This document shows positions 37,352-46,846 of a stretch of DNA of 64,000 bases, in pieces. The number at the start of each line of letters is the position of its first letter. The stretch's first letter is position 1. The notes under the pieces are model-generated. The model had not been told where the DNA came from. It ran no database searches and saw nothing but the letters and a program-made list of their open reading frames with translations. The position numbers and the translations under genes are program-made. The DNA is from Desulfobacca sp. (GTDB taxonomy: Bacteria > Desulfobacterota > Desulfobaccia > Desulfobaccales > Desulfobaccaceae): contig DYEV01000027.1 in assembly GCA_020725545.1 (NCBI GenBank), positions 124,001 to 188,000 of the forward strand. The letters are read 5' to 3'.

Positions 37352-38521
37352 ATGCACACCATGCCATCCATCCTGGTCCTGATCGGTTTACTCTCACTGG
37401 CCGGCGGCTGCAGCCGGGCCGTGTCGCCGCTGGCCAATGAACAGGAGAAATTCTTCGCCCACGTCAAGGCCGCCGACCCGGCCGAGGAGCGGGCCCTCAG
37501 ATACGCCAAATATTACAGCATCGCCGGTCGCCATGATCTGGCCGTGGCCGAACTGGAGGCGACCTTGCGAAAAGATCCCCAGAACGCCAGGCTGCTCAAT
37601 GCCTTGGGCAATATCTATGATCAGCTGGGCGATTACCGGCGGGCCCAGGAACACTATCAGAAAATTCTGGCCAAAGACGCGGACAATCCTTTGGCCATGA
37701 ATAATCTGGGGTACTCCCATTATTTAGCCGGAGATCTCTCCCAAGCCGAAAAGATCCTCCAGGAATTGCTGGCCAAACATCCGGACAATACCATCGCCCG
37801 CAATAACCTGGGTCTGGTCTGGTGCCGCCAGGGCAAGCAACAGGACGCCGTGGCCCTCTGGGAAAAAAAGGATGGCCCGGAGATGGCCCAGGTAAAGTTA
37901 CAACAGGTCCTGGGCTTTTTAGGCCGGGGCAAAAATGCCACGCCGCCTAACAGCGCCCCCGTGCAGGTCGCCGCAGGGCCCCGGCCGTCCATCTCTGAGC
38001 CGCCTGCCGCCCTCCAGGAAAAAACCGCAACTTCGGAGCCTCCAGCTCAGGCTGAAGCGCCGGCGGGGGCTACTATGCCCGCAAGAAACTTGACAGCGCC
38101 GCCTCTGGCCCAGAAAAGCTCACATGAGCCGAATGCGCTCAAACCCAAGCAGGACACTGCGGCGGCGCCCCAGGTCAAAGTTGAAGAGGTGGCGATGATC
38201 ATCCAACCGGCTTCCTTTAACCCATCGGCGTCAGCACCGTCGCTGCCGCCTGTCTTAAGCACACCGGCAGCACCCAAAAAACCCAATACGGCTGTGACGC
38301 TGTCGCCATCCCGCCCCGGCGCCTCAGACGAGCTGGAGCTCACCGCGCTGGCAGAGCCTCGAGAAGTCAAACCCTGGCGCCGGACGCCCCGGTTTCGTAT
38401 GATCCCGGTACCGCCCGTGGAACTCCCCCAAACGATCAAACCTTTGCGGGAATATATTATCAAACCACACAGCCATCAAGGCCTGAATCCCCCTGCCATG
38501 CCGGAAATGGCGGTGTATTGA
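37352..38521 (+). CDS. TPR lipoprotein (TadD-like) with Pro/Ala-rich tail
   Basis: This protein of about 389 residues has a lipobox SLAGGC (Cys20). Three TPR units lie at about 55-160 (ALGNIYDQLGDYRRAQEHYQ, NNLGYSHYLAGDLSQAEKIL), then a long low-complexity Pro/Ala/Ser region (190-320) and a basic C-terminus. TPR lipoproteins of this kind (TadD) help assemble the Tad secretin. The ATG at 37352 has GGAGG upstream; GTG at 37337 is an unlikely longer start. The next gene begins 14 bases after the stop. Confidence 0.82.
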   Translation: MHTMPSILVLIGLLSLAGGCSRAVSPLANEQEKFFAHVKAADPAEERALRYAKYYSIAGRHDLAVAELEATLRKDPQNARLLNALGNIYDQLGDYRRAQEHYQKILAKDADNPLAMNNLGYSHYLAGDLSQAEKILQELLAKHPDNTIARNNLGLVWCRQGKQQDAVALWEKKDGPEMAQVKLQQVLGFLGRGKNATPPNSAPVQVAAGPRPSISEPPAALQEKTATSEPPAQAEAPAGATMPARNLTAPPLAQKSSHEPNALKPKQDTAAAPQVKVEEVAMIIQPASFNPSASAPSLPPVLSTPAAPKKPNTAVTLSPSRPGASDELELTALAEPREVKPWRRTPRFRMIPVPPVELPQTIKPLREYIIKPHSHQGLNPPAMPEMAVY

Positions 38522-38535
38522 CAAGGAGAACCGCC

Positions 38536-39636
38536 ATGAGACCGCCAACCATTCTCCCCCGGCTGCGGTTGCCGGAGAAAAGGCCGAGCAATCCATTGGC
38601 CCTGCATTTTTGGCAGGTCTTCGGCCTAGGTCTGCTGCTGCCCCTGCTCCTGAGCGCCTGTCTGACCACCCAGGGGAATAAAAAGGCTCCAGCCATGCGG
38701 GGGCTCTCCCCCTCGGAAACCGAACGCCTGGAAACCCTGCACAATCCGGACTGGCGCCATCCGCTGCCGCGGCCCCAGCGGGAGGAGACGCCGGAAAACT
38801 TGGCAGAGACGGCCGAGTTGATGCTGCAAACTGGTGATTATGAGCGGTCTATTTACAATTACAGTAAAATCCTCCACCAGGATCCCCAACGCCACGATAT
38901 CCGCTATAAACTGGGATTGGCCCTACTCATGACCGGTCGTTTGGAGGACGCCAAGCGGGAATTGGCCGCGGTCCTGGTGCAGAAGATGGATATGCCCGAA
39001 GCCCACGAAGCCATGGGCGTCATCTACCTCCAGGAAAACAAACCGGCCGAGGCCCAGCAAGAATTCCGCACGGTACTGGCCCAGAATCCCAACCGCTCTC
39101 AAGCCCGCACGTTGTTGGGAGAGGCCTATCTGCGGGGCGGCCAGTATACCCAGGCGCTCACCGAGTTCAAGGCGGCCCTAGCCCAGGCTCCCCGGAACGC
39201 CCGGGTTATAGGCAACATCGGCTGGGCCCACTACAAGTTGAAACAGTATGATGAAGCCTTGCGTTGGCTGAAGCAAGCCCAGACCATAAGTCCTCAAAAT
39301 CCCCGTATTAATCAGCGCTTGGGCATGGTCTTCGCAGCGCAGAAAAAATACCCCGAGACCCTGGCGGCCTTCCGCCAGGGGGGCGACGAAGCCCTAGCCT
39401 TCAACAACATCGGGGTTTACTACTATCTGGACGGCCGCTATGAGGAGGCCGCCCGTTGTTTCCAGAAAGCCCTGGACTTGCGGCCGACTTATTATGAGGA
39501 GGCCAGAGTGAATCTGGATAAAACCTTGGCCAGGCTGCAGGGCGGACAGCCCATCACAACGGACAGTGAACCCCGGGCTGATGCGCGTCTGTCTTTGCAC
39601 CCCAAACCGCTTCAGAAGCTCCAGGAGGATGACTAG
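38536..39636 (+). CDS. TPR lipoprotein (TadD/PilF-like)
   Basis: This 366-residue protein has a lipobox LLLSAC (Cys42) after a 30-residue basic leader. Seven or so TPR units (about 85-330) follow, including HEAMGVIYLQENKPAEAQQEF and IGWAHYKLKQYDEALRWL. It probably acts as an outer-membrane pilotin or scaffold for the secretin. AAGGAG lies well spaced before the ATG. It is the second TadD-like protein in a row, sharing an operon with the one before and the small gene after. Confidence 0.85.
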   Translation: MRPPTILPRLRLPEKRPSNPLALHFWQVFGLGLLLPLLLSACLTTQGNKKAPAMRGLSPSETERLETLHNPDWRHPLPRPQREETPENLAETAELMLQTGDYERSIYNYSKILHQDPQRHDIRYKLGLALLMTGRLEDAKRELAAVLVQKMDMPEAHEAMGVIYLQENKPAEAQQEFRTVLAQNPNRSQARTLLGEAYLRGGQYTQALTEFKAALAQAPRNARVIGNIGWAHYKLKQYDEALRWLKQAQTISPQNPRINQRLGMVFAAQKKYPETLAAFRQGGDEALAFNNIGVYYYLDGRYEEAARCFQKALDLRPTYYEEARVNLDKTLARLQGGQPITTDSEPRADARLSLHPKPLQKLQEDD

Positions 39637-39639
39637 GCT

Positions 39640-39894
39640 ATGTCCGTGATTACCCGGGGCCACATGGATTCCCGCCCCATTACTCTGAAATTGGTAGACG
39701 GCTCAATAATTACCGGCAAGATTAACCTCATCCAGCGGGGGGAACTTGAACACCGGGTCAGCGATATCTTCGTGGGCCGCAAAGAGCCTTTTGTGGTCAT
39801 CTTTCAGGCCTCGGTGAACGGGGAGCACGATCAGGTATTGGTGGTCAATAAAAGCCATGTCATCTGGGTGAGGCCGGATGATGAGGGAGGGTGA
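39640..39894 (+). CDS. Small conserved hypothetical protein, end of the Tad set
   Basis: The 84-residue protein is a predicted all-beta domain (ITLKLVDGSIITGKINL, RVSDIFVG, PFVVIFQASV, VLVVNKSHVIWVRP). It has no signal peptide and resembles small uncharacterised proteins seen in Geobacter relatives. The role is unknown. It starts three bases after the TPR gene; GGAGG sits 12 bases before this ATG, and a second ATG at 39664 is possible. Confidence 0.65.
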   Translation: MSVITRGHMDSRPITLKLVDGSIITGKINLIQRGELEHRVSDIFVGRKEPFVVIFQASVNGEHDQVLVVNKSHVIWVRPDDEGG

Positions 39895-40339
39895 TGGTTC
39901 CTTCCACACCCCCAGTGCCAACCTGATATTGAAACAATCCTACCCGGCTCAGGGTGTGGCGTTTCTCTTTCCCGGTCTCTCGTTTTTCAGGATTAGAACG
40001 GTTCAGCAGCTTCCATAAGTTGTGGCAAAAGCTATATTGCTCTGGCTTTTCCTTTCCAGCGGGCCACATCGGCCGGCAGGCTATCTTTCAGGAAAATGAC
40101 TCTTTCGGCCGGAGAAGATATCATTCTTCTCCGGTATTCTTATTGCCGTGCCAAAGCAAAAATTTAATTTTCGGAAAACCGGCATGGGAGGTGGGCAGGA
40201 GGGAGGGCTGGCAAGAGGTTTTGGGGGGCGGACACGAGATGCCGGCGGCCGGTGGGGCCAATTCTCATCTATGCCTCATTTTCCTCTTATGATATAGTTA
40301 TATAATATCGCGGAACTGAGGCGAATGGAGAGTCAGACT
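39895..40339. other. 445-base intergenic region before the alkaline phosphatase gene
   Basis: The gap holds the hairpin at 40109..40134 and a TATAAT at 40301..40306, 38 bases before the phosphatase ATG. That TATAAT lacks a good -35. I see no clear Pho box and no gene. Confidence 0.45.
40109..40134 (+). terminator. Intrinsic terminator after the Tad/TPR operon
   Basis: Nine-base perfect arms CCGGAGAAG/CTTCTCCGG flank an eight-base loop and are followed by TATTCTTATT. Confidence 0.6.
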
Positions 40340-42022
40340 ATGCGAATTGGCAGAGTCCCGCGTTGCAAAACAGTGGTCTTGGTCATCTGGTTGTTGTGGG
40401 TGGCCATTTTCTTTGTGGGAACCCCGGCCGGCGCCGCGCCGGTCAAGAACCTCATCGTCCTGATTATGGACGGCTGCGGCGATGAACAGCTCACCCTGGC
40501 CCGCTGGTTCAAAGGTGCCCCTTTAGCCCTGGATGACATGCGCACCGGCGCAGTGAAAACTTACATCAGCGATGCGGTCATAGCCGACTCGGCCCCGGCG
40601 GCCACGGCTTATGCCACGGGTATCCGCAGCGGCAGCGGCATTATCGGCCTGGCGCCGCCGGTCCGGAATATTGCCGGTCTGCCGCCGGCCGCGCCGGCAC
40701 TGGCCCTGAAACCCCAGGCGTCAGTCCTGGAAGGCGCCCGACTCCTAGGCAAGGCCACCGGCATCGTGGTGACCTGTCGGATCAGCCACGCCACCCCGGC
40801 TGCCTATTTTGCCCATGTCCGCAGCCGCAACCAGGAAGAGGATATCACTGAACAGGGAGTATATCAGGGGATCGATGTGGTCCTGGGCGGCGGCCGCCGC
40901 TACCTCCTGCCAACCCAACTCGGCGGCAGTCGCCGGGATCAGGAAGACCTGACCGCGGTCTTGCGCAGCCGCAATTATCAGCTCATTGACAAGCGCCTGG
41001 AGATGTCCGGAGTGACCGGCCCCAAAGTTTTCGGCCTCTTTGCCATGAGCCATCTGGCCCCGGAGATCGACCGGCCGGACCTGGCACCCGAGCAGCCGTC
41101 CCTGGCGGAGATGACCCAGAAGGCCATCAGCCTCTTGTCTGCCAATAAAAACGGCTTTTTCCTGATGGTGGAGGGCTCCCAGATCGATTGGGCCTGTCAT
41201 GCCAATGACCCGGCCCATTTACTCAGCGATCTGTTGATGTTCGATCAGGCCGTTCAGGTGGCGCTGGATTTTGCCAAAAAAGACGGCCAGACCTTGGTCT
41301 TGGCCCTGCCCGACCACAACACCGGCGGCCTGTCCATCGGCAACCGGCGCACGGATGAAACCTATGATCAGCTTACGCCGGAACTCCTTCTAGCCCCCCT
41401 CAAAAAAATGCGGCGCTCCGCCGCGGCCCTTTGGCAAAGCCTGGGCGAGGACAAATCCCCTGATAACATTCAAAAGGCTGTCCACCAGGATTGGGGCGTG
41501 GAGATCACCCGGGAACAGGCCCAGCAGATCGCCGACCTGGCCAAACAATATGGCAAGGAAGGCCACTACGCCCTGGGGGAGGTCATCTGCGCCCACTATA
41601 CCCACCTGGGCTGGACCACCCACGGCCACACCGGCGGCGATGTGCCCCTCTTTGCCTACGGTCCGTTCCGGCCGGTGGGCCTGTTGGACGCCCAGGATAT
41701 CGGCCGGCTCTCGGCCCGGGCTCTGGGCTTTGACCTGGAAACCCTCACTTTGCGCCTCTTTGTCGACGCCACCCAGGCCTTCCCCCCTGAAGCCGTCCAC
41801 CTAGACCACACCGATCCCCACAATCCCGTCTTACAGGTTCAGCATCAAGGCCGGCAGGCGGCCCTGCCCATCAACAAGAATCTCCTCATCCTGAACAAAC
41901 AGGAGCTTCCCCTGGAAGGTCTCGTGATCCATGTGGCCGAGACCGGCAAGACCTATCTCCCCCTGGAAGCCGTGCACCTCATCAGAGGGGAGAGCAAACC
42001 CTTGCCCGCCATCGCCAAATAA
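40340..42022 (+). CDS. Alkaline phosphatase (PhoA family)
   Basis: This protein of about 560 residues has a signal peptide (IWLLWVAIFFVGTPAGA), so it is periplasmic. Catalytic Ser84 sits in ADSAPAATAYATG. Metal ligands are in LIVLIMDGCGD, MVEGSQIDWACHAND, ALPDHNTGGL and THGHTGGDVPLF. The C-terminal 70 residues form a small extra beta domain (PINKNLLILNKQELPL, KTYLPLEAVHLI) not needed for catalysis. The ATG at 40340 has GGAGAG upstream; one at 40325 is less likely. It should release phosphate from organic esters. Confidence 0.92.
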   Translation: MRIGRVPRCKTVVLVIWLLWVAIFFVGTPAGAAPVKNLIVLIMDGCGDEQLTLARWFKGAPLALDDMRTGAVKTYISDAVIADSAPAATAYATGIRSGSGIIGLAPPVRNIAGLPPAAPALALKPQASVLEGARLLGKATGIVVTCRISHATPAAYFAHVRSRNQEEDITEQGVYQGIDVVLGGGRRYLLPTQLGGSRRDQEDLTAVLRSRNYQLIDKRLEMSGVTGPKVFGLFAMSHLAPEIDRPDLAPEQPSLAEMTQKAISLLSANKNGFFLMVEGSQIDWACHANDPAHLLSDLLMFDQAVQVALDFAKKDGQTLVLALPDHNTGGLSIGNRRTDETYDQLTPELLLAPLKKMRRSAAALWQSLGEDKSPDNIQKAVHQDWGVEITREQAQQIADLAKQYGKEGHYALGEVICAHYTHLGWTTHGHTGGDVPLFAYGPFRPVGLLDAQDIGRLSARALGFDLETLTLRLFVDATQAFPPEAVHLDHTDPHNPVLQVQHQGRQAALPINKNLLILNKQELPLEGLVIHVAETGKTYLPLEAVHLIRGESKPLPAIAK

Positions 42023-42182
42023 CCTATAATAGATTTCCTGATACCTTTAAATTATTCGGCCCCAAGGAGGAAGGTTGCCTGTGGGCTGCGCCCATCTTCT
42101 GAGGAGGAGATGAGCGTTCCATACCGGGCCGCGGAGCTGCTAACCCATAACTCGAAACTCAAAACTTTACAGGAGGGCAGAT

Positions 42183-43187
42183 ATGGCAGCCAAAGTCGCT
42201 ATCAATGGCATGGGCCGCATCGGCCGGGCCGCCTTGAAAATCATTCAGGAGACCCCGGAACTGGAACTGGTGGCAGTTAATGATCTCATGGACCTGGACA
42301 ATCTGGTCTATCTCCTGAGGTATGACACGGTCTATGGCCGCTATGACAAGCCGGTGGCTGCGGGCAGCGGCGTGCTCAAAGTGGGGAGCCAGGAAATCAA
42401 GTTCTTGAGCGAAAAAGACCCCACCAAACTGCCCTGGAAGGCCATGGACATCGACATCGTTTTTGAGTGCACCGGCGTCTTCACTTCTCAGGAGGGTTTG
42501 ACCAAACATCTGGATGCCGGGGCCAAAAACGTCATCCTGTCGGCGCCCATCAAAGGGGGCGGCGACGTCCCCATGGTCGTCCATTGCGTTAATACGCCGG
42601 ACGAGAGCTGCCGGATCATCTCCACGGCCAGCTGCACCACCAACTGCATCGCGCCGGTCATGGAGATTCTGGACCGCCGCATCGGCGTCAAAAAGGCCCT
42701 GATGACCACCATCCATGCCTACACTTCCTCTCAGGCCATCGTCGACGGGCCGGCCAAGAAATACCGTCGGGGCCGGGCCGGGGCCGCCAACTTTGTGCCC
42801 ACGTCCACGGGCGCGGCCAAAGCCACGGCAGTAGCCCTGCCGCAGCTAAAAGGCAAGTTCGACGGCCTGGCGGTGCGGGGGCCGGTGCCGGTGGGCTCGC
42901 TGGTGGACATCGTCGTCCTGGTGGCCCGTCCCACCACGGTGGAAGAAATCAATGGGATATTTAAAGAAGAGTCAGAAGGTCCCCGTTACAAAGGCGTCCT
43001 GGGCTACGCCGAAGACGAGATCGTCTCCTCCGACGTCATCGGCGACAGCCGCGCCTCCGTTTTTGACCCCACCGGCACTATGGTGGTGGACGGCGATCTG
43101 GTGAAACTCCTGAGTTGGTATGATAATGAGTGGGGCTATACCAGCCAGATGATCCGGGAAGCCGTCCGGCTCGTCACGGGCGGCTGA
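42183..43187 (+). CDS. gap: Glyceraldehyde-3-phosphate dehydrogenase
   Basis: The 334-residue glycolytic enzyme has the NAD fold start AINGMGRIGRAALK. Catalytic Cys151 is in STASCTTNCIAP, and the substrate blocks TGAAKA and WYDNEWGY are present. The coenzyme-loop residue after strand 2 is Asp (VNDLMDLDN), favouring NAD. AGGAGG precedes the ATG. The upstream gap contains an ACTCGAAACTCAAAACTT-type string at 42150-42168. Confidence 0.96.
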   Translation: MAAKVAINGMGRIGRAALKIIQETPELELVAVNDLMDLDNLVYLLRYDTVYGRYDKPVAAGSGVLKVGSQEIKFLSEKDPTKLPWKAMDIDIVFECTGVFTSQEGLTKHLDAGAKNVILSAPIKGGGDVPMVVHCVNTPDESCRIISTASCTTNCIAPVMEILDRRIGVKKALMTTIHAYTSSQAIVDGPAKKYRRGRAGAANFVPTSTGAAKATAVALPQLKGKFDGLAVRGPVPVGSLVDIVVLVARPTTVEEINGIFKEESEGPRYKGVLGYAEDEIVSSDVIGDSRASVFDPTGTMVVDGDLVKLLSWYDNEWGYTSQMIREAVRLVTGG

Positions 43188-43220
43188 GCAACCTGGAGAT
43201 CTGAGAATGGTAGGAAGGCC

Positions 43221-43243
43221 GGGGCGGGTTTGCCCCCCGCCCC
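43221..43243. terminator. Hairpin between convergent gap and AICAR transformylase genes
   Basis: Arms GGGGCGGG/CCCGCCCC surround a seven-base loop, centred in the 93-base gap. No T run follows on either strand. Confidence 0.5.
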
Positions 43244-43280
43244 ATGAATCAACAACCATCTCCTGGCCACTAACCACTTC

Positions 43281-44570
43281 CTAATGTTTAAAGGCCCGCT
43301 GGCCGGTGAAAACCATGGCCGCCGGCGGCTGGGCTTCGTTGCACGCCTGGATGGACTCAAAATCCCGCAGGGAGCCGCCCGGGTGGGCAATGGCGACAAT
43401 GCCCTGGCGCAGGGCCACGTCGACGCCGTCCCGGAAGGGGAAGAAAGCGTCGGAAATCATGGCCGCACCGATAAGCCCGCCTTTGTCGGTCCTGGTCTGG
43501 GCGTCAATCTCTTCTTTCAGGGCTTTATCCGCCCTGCCCTGCTCTATTTCCAGTTCCAGATCCTTATAAGACTTGCCCAACTTTTTAAAACAGAGGGCGT
43601 CGGCGTATTTGGTATACGCCTTGTAGATGGCGATCTCGGCCACACCCACCCGGTCCTGTTCGCCGGTGCCGATGCCCACGGTACAGCCGTCTTTGACATA
43701 AAGAACCGAGTTGGACGTAACTCCCTGCTCCACCTGCCAGCCGAAGAGGAGATCCTCCAGCTCCGCCGGCGTGGCCGGCCGGGTGCGGTACTCCACCCCC
43801 TGGTGGACACAGACCGCAGGTTTGAAATCCGTAACCTCCAGGATGGCATTGAGGGGCGACTGCTGCACGATGAGACCGCCGTCGTTCAAGCACTTGATGT
43901 CCACGAAGCGCTTGCGGCAGAGTTCCGCGAGCTTGTCGAAACGGGGCACCTGGACGATGCGCAGGTCCTTTTTGGTCTTGAGGATATCCACGACGCCGGC
44001 TTCATAATCGGGTGCGGCGATGACCTCCAGGTAGTTTTGCACCACCAACTCCGCGGTGGTCTTGTCCATGGCCCGGTTAAAGACCGCGCAACCCCCGAAG
44101 GCAGCAATGCGGTCCGCCAGGTTGGCCCGGTCATAGGCTTGGGCCAGGCTGTCGCCATAGGCTACCCCGCAGGGGTTGTTGTGTTTGACAATGACCACAC
44201 AGGGCCGCTTCAGCAGGAATTTCATGATATTCAGGGCATTGTCGATGTCCGTCAGGTTGGTCTTGCCCGGGTGTTTACCGGCCTGGAGCATGGCCGCCTC
44301 GTCAATGGCGCTGACCATGCCATAGCCCGGCTCCAGGAACTTACATTCGCCCAACTCCAGATTACCCTTCACCAGCTCATAGAGGGCCGCTTCCTGCCCC
44401 GGATTCTCGCCGTAGCGCAACCCCTTCTCAATGAGCTCGCCGGTCTTGTCATCGGGCAGCTTCCAGGTGCGCTTGCGATATTTCAACTTCTGGTCGCCGA
44501 ATTCAATGGTAAGCTTTTCCGGAAAATGATCGTCCATAACGGTGCGGTACATTTTTTTGATGTCGCTCAT
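43281..44570 (-). CDS. Stand-alone AICAR formyltransferase (PurH C-terminal domain only)
   Basis: This 429-residue enzyme adds a formyl group from 10-formyl-THF to AICAR in purine synthesis. Family blocks are LRYGENPGQEAALY, VIVKHNNPCGVAYG, FGGCAVFNRAMD and AMISDAFFPFRDGVD. It has no IMP cyclohydrolase (MGS-like) domain, which most bacterial PurH proteins carry at the N-terminus, so IMP closure must be done by another protein. It depends on the same folate pool as the MetF cluster. The gene stands alone. Confidence 0.9.
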   Translation of the reverse strand: MSDIKKMYRTVMDDHFPEKLTIEFGDQKLKYRKRTWKLPDDKTGELIEKGLRYGENPGQEAALYELVKGNLELGECKFLEPGYGMVSAIDEAAMLQAGKHPGKTNLTDIDNALNIMKFLLKRPCVVIVKHNNPCGVAYGDSLAQAYDRANLADRIAAFGGCAVFNRAMDKTTAELVVQNYLEVIAAPDYEAGVVDILKTKKDLRIVQVPRFDKLAELCRKRFVDIKCLNDGGLIVQQSPLNAILEVTDFKPAVCVHQGVEYRTRPATPAELEDLLFGWQVEQGVTSNSVLYVKDGCTVGIGTGEQDRVGVAEIAIYKAYTKYADALCFKKLGKSYKDLELEIEQGRADKALKEEIDAQTRTDKGGLIGAAMISDAFFPFRDGVDVALRQGIVAIAHPGGSLRDFESIQACNEAQPPAAMVFTGQRAFKH

Positions 44571-44737
44571 GGGATTCCCCCTGCTCTAAATTTCCTGAAA
44601 TAATTGCGAGACCATTCTATCCGAAAACCGCGGCAATGACAAACCCCTCTTCAACGCCTCTCATCCAAGCCGTGCGTGTCAGCGAGAGGTCAATTGATCA
44701 ACCACTCCCTGACGGTCGGGGCTCGGCTAGATATCTA

Positions 44738-46105
44738 TTATCTCGTCAGCCAGCGCCGGTCTCGGACGGTCAAAAAGGCATAGGGGTAGATCCACTGAAA
44801 GAGGAAAAAGGCGTAGTAGCTATAGACGATGCCGTAGACAAATTCCAGGTCTCGTTCCAGCCAGAGGTAGTAGACCAGGCCAAACAGGGACATAATTCCC
44901 AGGAAAGCCATGATCTTGAAAAAAATCAGGGGGTAGAGCCAGACTGCGGTGAGAAAGAAGCCGAATCCCAGGATGAGCATGGGCAGCTCCAGTTGGGTGA
45001 GGAAGAATTCAATGATGGGGATGAGGCGGTGGCGGTCTCGGTAGCGGGTAAACAGGTAGCCTAACTGCACGAAGGATTCCCGGACATTGCCCCGCTCCCA
45101 ACGCAGGTACATGTTCACCACGCCCCCATAGGTCTCCGGGACGATGGTATACACCTTGGCAGTCCGTTGGTAGTAGGTATACCAGCCGTGGCGCAGGACC
45201 AGGTTGGTGAGAGCCCGGTCCTCGCTGTGCACGCAGGGCGCGCCCAGAAAGGTCTGGCGGCGCCAGGCCTCCAGATGAGGCATCAACGCCCCCCGCCGGT
45301 AAGCGGCCAGAGAACCGGGGGTGCAGGTCACGGTTTTATAAACGGACTGGGCGGCCCGCAGGAAGTCCAGGTTGACATAGCGGACCCACTGCATCTTGCC
45401 CATGAGGCTGGCGTGACGGTTATAGACCCGGACGTTGCCGGCCACGGCGCCGATCGTGGGATCATGCTGCAGGGGGGCCACCAGGTGGCGCAGGGCCTGG
45501 CGTTCAATGACGCTGTCGGAGTCTACGGTGACAAAGACCTCGCCCCGGCCCTGGGTAAAACCGGCGTAAAGACCCTCTTTCTTGCCCCGGTTCTCCGGGA
45601 AGCGGATGGTTCTGATGAGATCGGGATAACGCCGGGCCGCCTTAGCGATATACTCCCAGGTATCATCCGTGGAACCGTCGTCGATGCAGATAATCTCTAA
45701 CCTATCCCGAGGATACTCCGCCCGGGCCACCGAATAGAGGGAGTGCTCCACCATGGCCCCTTCGTTGTAGGCGGGGATGATCACCGTCAGGCTGGGCAGG
45801 TCGTCATCTTTCGGAGCAAACGGCCGGTACACGGCCCACAGAATGGTCCGCACCCCCTGAAAAAAAAGCATGAGCACAGTGTAGACTGCCACCAGGCCGG
45901 CCAGGTTGGCGGTGTAGGTGCTGGCCTGAAAGAGCTGCCAGAAATATCCCCACGAGCCCACCTGCAGGGATATGAGCAGGCAGATCACTAACCCCACCGG
46001 CACGCCAAATTTAATAATTCGGTCCCAGCGGCAGGGCCAGATCGTTGTTTGGGTTGATTGGTGTTGCATATCGGCCTTGTCTTCGGTCCGTTCCGGGCGC
46101 GGCAT
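44738..46105 (-). CDS. Family 2 glycosyltransferase (hyaluronan/poly-GlcNAc synthase-like)
   Basis: The 455-residue membrane protein has two N-terminal helices and a GT-A domain, followed by four to five C-terminal helices. The GT-A domain has VIIPAYNEG, CIDDGSTDDT, TVDSDSVI, TCTPGSLAAYRR, SEDRALTN and a Q/RxxRW-like LRWERGN. This is the processive synthase layout that extrudes a polysaccharide. The product cannot be told; cellulose-type PilZ is absent. GAGG lies nine bases before the ATG. The 167-base gap on its 3' side shows no gene. Confidence 0.88.
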   Translation of the reverse strand: MPRPERTEDKADMQHQSTQTTIWPCRWDRIIKFGVPVGLVICLLISLQVGSWGYFWQLFQASTYTANLAGLVAVYTVLMLFFQGVRTILWAVYRPFAPKDDDLPSLTVIIPAYNEGAMVEHSLYSVARAEYPRDRLEIICIDDGSTDDTWEYIAKAARRYPDLIRTIRFPENRGKKEGLYAGFTQGRGEVFVTVDSDSVIERQALRHLVAPLQHDPTIGAVAGNVRVYNRHASLMGKMQWVRYVNLDFLRAAQSVYKTVTCTPGSLAAYRRGALMPHLEAWRRQTFLGAPCVHSEDRALTNLVLRHGWYTYYQRTAKVYTIVPETYGGVVNMYLRWERGNVRESFVQLGYLFTRYRDRHRLIPIIEFFLTQLELPMLILGFGFFLTAVWLYPLIFFKIMAFLGIMSLFGLVYYLWLERDLEFVYGIVYSYYAFFLFQWIYPYAFLTVRDRRWLTR

Positions 46106-46846
46106 AGATCAAAACCTCAATTTGTGGCGTAATATGGCTTGCCCAGCCCCCCTGCGCAATTATTCTAATTTATCATAGCGGCGAACAGATACCAGCAGAA
46201 TCCGCCAAATCCTCTTGTCGGTGCGATGGGACTCACGATTTGGCGCGCCGTTTTGCTTCATGGTCTGCCGATTCATCTTGCTCCAAGCCGGATAATTTAG
46301 TAAATTAATCGTTACCATGAGGATGCAGCCTCCCCTCGGCTTTTGGTTTCCAGTATGAGCCGCCCAGGGGGGCAACAGGGGGGGAAGCTGGTTGCGGAGA
46401 GTAATTACCAGTACCACTCAAAACTTAAAACTTTCATGCACCCTCAAACCATGAAAAAAACCTTGGAGGTTTGCTAAGTGGTGTCCGGTAAGATTCTTGC
46501 ATCCAGCACAGCGCTTTGCGAATTTATCTCAAGGTGGCCCAAGCTGTCATTCTGAGGCAGCGAAGCGACCGAAGCAGCTCAGATCTTGCGCGGCGTTCAG
46601 GATGACAAGATAAGATTTTCCCTTTGGGGGGGGAAATTTTTTCTCCGTTGGAAGGCGTTTATAACCCCCTGCAAGAAGATTGCCGGACAGGGATGAGGTT
46701 TTGTCTTTTTGCCCGAAAAGTAAAGCTACATCCAGCAGAAGACCTTTATCTGGCCATTAACACCTGACAAGAACTAGACGGTCGCCATCCTGACCTCCTC
46801 TCAAAACGGGAAACTCAGAATTCGAACCTCTGTTGGGGAGTCTGCC
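46106..46846. other. 741-base intergenic region with MITE-like element
   Basis: No gene is visible. The region holds two strings of the ACTCAAAACTTAAAACTT type (46414-46438 and 46801-46832) and the inverted-repeat-bounded element at 46482..46689. Confidence 0.5.
46482..46689. mobile_element. MITE-like element, 208 bases, 20-base terminal inverted repeats
   Basis: The ends, TGTCCGGTAAGATTCTTGCA and TGCAAGAAGATTGCCGGACA, are reverse complements at 17 of 20 positions. Inside lies a palindrome opened by TGTCATTCTGAG and closed by TTCAGGATGACA (46545-46607), related to the repeats at 16810 and 36891. There is no coding capacity. No clear target duplication is seen. Confidence 0.5.

Noticed and set aside
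40270-40320. PhoB-controlled promoter of the alkaline phosphatase gene
   Set aside because: A TATAAT is present, but no pair of CTGTCAT-like Pho box repeats could be found upstream.
46800-46846. T-arm-like sequence (AGGTTCGAATTCTG on the minus strand) suggesting a tRNA fragment
   Set aside because: No acceptor-stem partner, D-arm or anticodon arm could be found, and the string belongs to the ACTCGAAACTC-type repeats.
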